A DNA stretch of 17,205 nucleotides, from the NCBI GenBank assembly GCA_051000755.1, contig JBPCNZ010000034.1, positions 1 through 17,205 on the forward strand. Direction: 5' to 3'. Below are positions 14,419-17,205 of this stretch, piece after piece. How positions within the stretch are numbered: position 1 is the stretch's first letter; the number at the start of each line of letters is the position of its first letter. Origin of the DNA: JALZAH01 sp051000755. Lineage in GTDB: Bacteria > Actinomycetota > Acidimicrobiia > Acidimicrobiales > Palsa-688. A program made the position numbers and the translations under genes. Under the pieces are notes generated by a model. The model did no database searches and was not told the DNA's origin. It was given only the letters and a program-made list of their open reading frames with translations.

Positions 14419-16170
14419 ATGCACGTCGTCGCCACCGCCGGCCACGTCGACCACGGCAAGTCGACCCTGGTCTCCGCGCTCACCGACACCGATCCCGACC
14501 GCTGGGCCGAGGAGAAGGCCCGGGGCCTGACCATCGACCTGGGCTTCGCCCACGCCGTGCTTCCGTCCGGGCGGCCCGTGAGCTTCGTCGACGTCCCCGG
14601 CCATGTCCGCTTCGTGCGCAACATGCTCGCCGGGGTCGGCGCCGTCGACGCCTGCCTACTCATCGTGGCCGCCACCGAGGGCTGGAAGCCGCAATCCGAG
14701 GAGCACCTGCGCATCCTCGACCTCCTCGGCATCGGCGCCGGCCTGGTGGTCATCACCAAGACGGGTCCGGCCGGGGCGGCGCGGGTCGCCTCGGTGGCGG
14801 CCGACGTGGCCTCGCGGGTGGGCCCCACGTTGCTCCACGCCGCCCCCATCGTCGCCGTCGACTCCCTGACCGGCGCCGGCCTCTCCGGTTTGGTCGCCAC
14901 CCTCGACGATCTCCTGGCCGTCACCCCGACCGCGGCCGACCGGGGCCGGCCCCGGTTGTGGATCGACCGGTGCTTCGCCATCCGGGGGGCCGGCACCGTC
15001 GTCACCGGGACCCTGGCCGGCGGCTCGTTGACCGTCGGCGATGCGGTGATGGCCACCGGTCCCCTCGGCGGCGGCGACGGCCGCCAGGGGCGTCCGCTGC
15101 GGATCCGGGGCATCCACGTTCACGACCGTCCCCACCCGGCCGTCGGCCCGGGGCACCGCGTCGCCCTCAACGTGACCGGTGCCGACCATCACTCCCTCGC
15201 TCGGGGCGATGCCGTGGTGGCCGACGGGCAATGGCATCCGTGCCGGCGCTTCGACGCCTCCCTGACCGTGCTCGACGACCTCGACCACCCGGTGTCGCGG
15301 CGGGGCGCCTGGGCCGTCCACATCGGCACCGGCGAACACGCCGCCCGCGTGCGCATCCTCGGACCCGATGCCATCGAACCCGGCGGCCACGGCCTGATCC
15401 GGGTCCACCTGCCCGTCGCCCTGCCCCTCGTCCCCGGCGACCGCTACGTGCTGCGCGAGCACGGGCGGTCCGAGACCGTCGGCGGCGGCGAGATCCTCGA
15501 CGTGGAGCCCGTCCTGCCCGCCGCCCGCGCCCGACCCGACCGCTCGGCCGAGCGGGTGATCCGGGAACGGGGCTGGGTCGAGGCCGACCTCCTCAGCCGC
15601 CTCACCGGCACCGTCCGGGCCCCCGACGTCGCCGGCCGCTGGGTCGTCGATCCGTCCGTGCTGGCGGCCGCCACCGAGGACCTGGCTGCGTCCGTTGCCG
15701 CGGCCGGGCCCGTCGGGCTCGACGTGGCCGGCCTCGACACCCGGGGGCGGGCCCTGCTCGAGCGGGTGCCGGACATCCGGGTGGAGGCGGGATTCGCCAC
15801 CGTCTCCTCCACCCCCGCGGCCTCCGGCGACGAACCGTGGATGGCGGCCCTGGTCGCCGACCCCTGGGCCCCTCCCGACCCCTACTCCCTCGGCGCGTCA
15901 CGCCCGGAGGTGCGAGCGGCCGTCCGCCACGGCCGGATCATCGACGCCGGCGGTGTGCTCTTCGCCACCTCCGCCGTCGACGCCGCCGCCCGCCTGGTGG
16001 CCGGCCTGCTGGCCCTCCAGCCCGGCGGTGTCACCGTGGCCGAGGTGCGTGACGGGCTGGGGTCGTCACGGCGCTTCGCCTTGGCGTTGCTCGCCCACCT
16101 CGACGCCACGGGGGTCACCCGCCGGCGGGGGGACCTGCGCATCGGCGGGCCCCGCCTCCCGCCGGCGTAG
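14419..16170 (+). CDS. selB: Selenocysteine-specific elongation factor (SelB)
   Basis: 583 residues. SelB delivers Sec-tRNA(Sec) to UGA codons marked by a SECIS hairpin. The GTPase domain opens with ATAGHVDHGKSTL (5-17), followed by EEKARGLTIDLGFAH (switch 1) and FVDVPGHVRFVRNMLAGVG (57-75). The G4 position reads VITKTG (111-116), where SelB and EF-Tu relatives normally have an Asp (TKAD/NKxD). Beta-barrel domains follow, including RCFAIRGAGTVVTGTL. The C-terminal winged-helix region that binds SECIS RNA is present, ending in SSRRFALALLAHLDATGVTRRRGD. The ATG at 14419 matches the usual SelB N-terminus; GGAGG lies only one base upstream, so an in-frame TTG at 14407 overlapping the selA stop (TTGA) is possible. 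Confidence 0.94.
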   Translation: MHVVATAGHVDHGKSTLVSALTDTDPDRWAEEKARGLTIDLGFAHAVLPSGRPVSFVDVPGHVRFVRNMLAGVGAVDACLLIVAATEGWKPQSEEHLRILDLLGIGAGLVVITKTGPAGAARVASVAADVASRVGPTLLHAAPIVAVDSLTGAGLSGLVATLDDLLAVTPTAADRGRPRLWIDRCFAIRGAGTVVTGTLAGGSLTVGDAVMATGPLGGGDGRQGRPLRIRGIHVHDRPHPAVGPGHRVALNVTGADHHSLARGDAVVADGQWHPCRRFDASLTVLDDLDHPVSRRGAWAVHIGTGEHAARVRILGPDAIEPGGHGLIRVHLPVALPLVPGDRYVLREHGRSETVGGGEILDVEPVLPAARARPDRSAERVIRERGWVEADLLSRLTGTVRAPDVAGRWVVDPSVLAAATEDLAASVAAAGPVGLDVAGLDTRGRALLERVPDIRVEAGFATVSSTPAASGDEPWMAALVADPWAPPDPYSLGASRPEVRAAVRHGRIIDAGGVLFATSAVDAAARLVAGLLALQPGGVTVAEVRDGLGSSRRFALALLAHLDATGVTRRRGDLRIGGPRLPPA

Positions 16171-16184
16171 GCCCGTGCGGCGGC

Positions 16185-17018
16185 TCAGGCCCCGCCGACC
16201 TGGTCCGCTCCGGGCGCCGGGCTCTGGAGGCGGCGGGCCTCACGGGCCACGGCCACCGAGTTGGCCATGACCTCACCGAAGGTGTCCGGATCGGCCAGCA
16301 GCCACGAGTGGCGGCCGTGGACGACCTCGCCGGTGGAACCGATGGCCGCGCACAGGGCGTCGAAGCTGGCCTTGGGGATGATGTTGTCCTGGTCGCTGCG
16401 CAGAGCGACCATGGGCATGCCGCTGGCCTTGAGGGCCCGCAGCTCCGCCGTCAGGTCCGCCCTCCTGGCCACCTGCCCGGCCCGCCACAGGCCCACCGGG
16501 TTGCGCACTACGTTGGGGAGGGCATCCTCGAGCATGACCCGGCTCAGTCCGGCCACCCCCCGCAGCGGGAACAGGTCGCCGGGGAAGGCGAGGATCCAGT
16601 CCCACAGCGGTCGCTCGGCCATGGAGCGGATCCGGCTCCCGGCCTGCAGCCAGGTGGCGCCCCCGACCGAGTTGATCAGGACCAGGTAGCTGACCCGGTC
16701 GCGGTAGTCGTGGGCCAGTTGCACGGCGACCCCGCCACCGAAGCTGTGGCCGATGACGAACACCGGCTCCCCCACGCCGACGGCGTCGAGGAACGCCCGC
16801 ACCCATGCCGCGTACCCGATGAGGTCCACCGACCCCCGCGGCAGGTCGGCGGTGCCGCCGAAACCGGGCATGGCCGGTGCGTAGACCTGGCAACCGAGGT
16901 GGACGAGACGCTTGAGGGCCCGCCTGTAGGAGTGCTGGCCGAGGGCCCATCCGTGCAGGAACAAGACCGGCAGGCCGGATCCGGCCACGCCGTAGGTGGT
17001 GCGCCGGCCCTGCACCAT
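16185..17018 (-). CDS. Alpha/beta hydrolase
   Basis: From the ATG at 17018 the protein has 277 residues, a normal size for the family. The oxyanion-hole motif LFLHGWALG (19-27), the nucleophile elbow GHSFGGG (90-96, Ser92), an acid near Asp211 (RSDQDNIIP) and His237 in GRHSWLL make a complete catalytic triad. A cap-like helical stretch lies at about 125-190. The specific substrate cannot be told; esterase, C-C hydrolase or lactonase roles are all possible. The frame stays open upstream to the window edge, but that part is Gly/Pro-rich low complexity and crosses runs of identical bases, so it is not counted as coding here. A GTG at 17033 is another possible start. The gene converges on selB with 14 bases between stops. 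Confidence 0.85.
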   Translation of the reverse strand: MVQGRRTTYGVAGSGLPVLFLHGWALGQHSYRRALKRLVHLGCQVYAPAMPGFGGTADLPRGSVDLIGYAAWVRAFLDAVGVGEPVFVIGHSFGGGVAVQLAHDYRDRVSYLVLINSVGGATWLQAGSRIRSMAERPLWDWILAFPGDLFPLRGVAGLSRVMLEDALPNVVRNPVGLWRAGQVARRADLTAELRALKASGMPMVALRSDQDNIIPKASFDALCAAIGSTGEVVHGRHSWLLADPDTFGEVMANSVAVAREARRLQSPAPGADQVGGA

Positions 17019-17205
17019 GGTCGTGCGCCACACCAGGTGGTCGGATCCGGGCGCGGAATGGCCGGCGCCGGGCGCCGCCGGCTCCAGGAACGGGGCCGGG
17101 ACCGCGGGGCCAGCCGCGGGCCCGGTCGGGGGGGTGGAGGGGCCACCCCCCCCCAACAAAAAAAGACACCGCCCAGGACTGCCCAGCAGGCGCACGAGCG
17201 TCTGC
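17019..17205. other. Homopolymer-rich edge region without a supported gene
   Basis: The 187 bases upstream of the hydrolase hold G7 (17128-17134), C9 (17146-17154) and A7 (17158-17164). On the minus strand the A7 reads as a T-run preceded by a short CGCC/GGCG inverted repeat (about 17168-17193), which resembles a weak terminator of a gene lying beyond the window. The region may also contain sequencing or assembly errors. No reading frame here looks like a known protein. Confidence 0.4.

Noticed and set aside
13719..16052. Long plus-strand frame of 777 codons overlapping selA and selB
   Set aside because: Arg/Pro-rich out-of-frame reading of two genes that carry clear motifs in their own frames.
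1..17205. A tRNA-Sec (selC) gene near selAB
   Set aside because: I looked for the TCA-anticodon loop context (CTTCAAA-like) on both strands and saw no candidate with a fitting acceptor stem.

Overview
The window is a very GC-rich, densely packed bacterial chromosomal segment. Starts are often GTG and possibly TTG. Protein similarities point to a high-GC actinobacterium, and the mix of genes suggests the Acidimicrobiia side of the phylum. The main reasons are a GlnR-type regulator, a mycobacterial GlnA2-like glutamine synthetase, a streptomycete/Frankia-like type II glutamine synthetase, and a class A penicillin-binding protein with a Thr/Pro-rich tail. The lineage is inferred from memory of protein families, not from a search. 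No transposase, phage gene, CRISPR array, rRNA or tRNA was seen. It reads as core chromosome with a few unusual family members.

Region 1 (1-4601) is a nitrogen-assimilation locus. It holds three different glutamine synthetases: GlnA type I (cut by the left edge), GlnII type II, and a GlnA2-like type I enzyme. A GlnR-like atypical response regulator follows glnA2. The 105-bp divergent glnII/glnA2 promoter region contains an in-register four-half-site element matching the known actinobacterial GlnR box. Regulator, site and targets therefore sit together.

Region 2 (4676-8315) is built around Fe-S biology. A minus-strand cluster runs erpA-like A-type carrier, then an unusually short molybdenum-hydroxylase-like protein fused to a double [2Fe-2S] domain, then a RidA-family protein whose start overlaps the previous stop (ATGA). 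Divergent to it is mrp/apbC, an Fe-S scaffold or carrier P-loop NTPase. A 15-bp tandem repeat spans the mrp stop.

Region 3 (8355-13075) holds a LACTB2-like metallo-beta-lactamase-fold hydrolase, a membrane-anchored trypsin-like protein that has lost catalytic His and Ser, a class A PBP converging on it, and a small Rieske ferredoxin overlapping the PBP start.

Region 4 (13136-17018) has selA and selB for selenocysteine incorporation, without a visible tRNA-Sec gene or selD, followed by a convergent alpha/beta hydrolase. The last ~200 bases are homopolymer-rich and hard to interpret.

Several plus-strand genes (mrp, the pseudoprotease, selA) share the same start architecture: a TANNNT hexamer exactly six bases before the start codon, as expected for leaderless transcripts.
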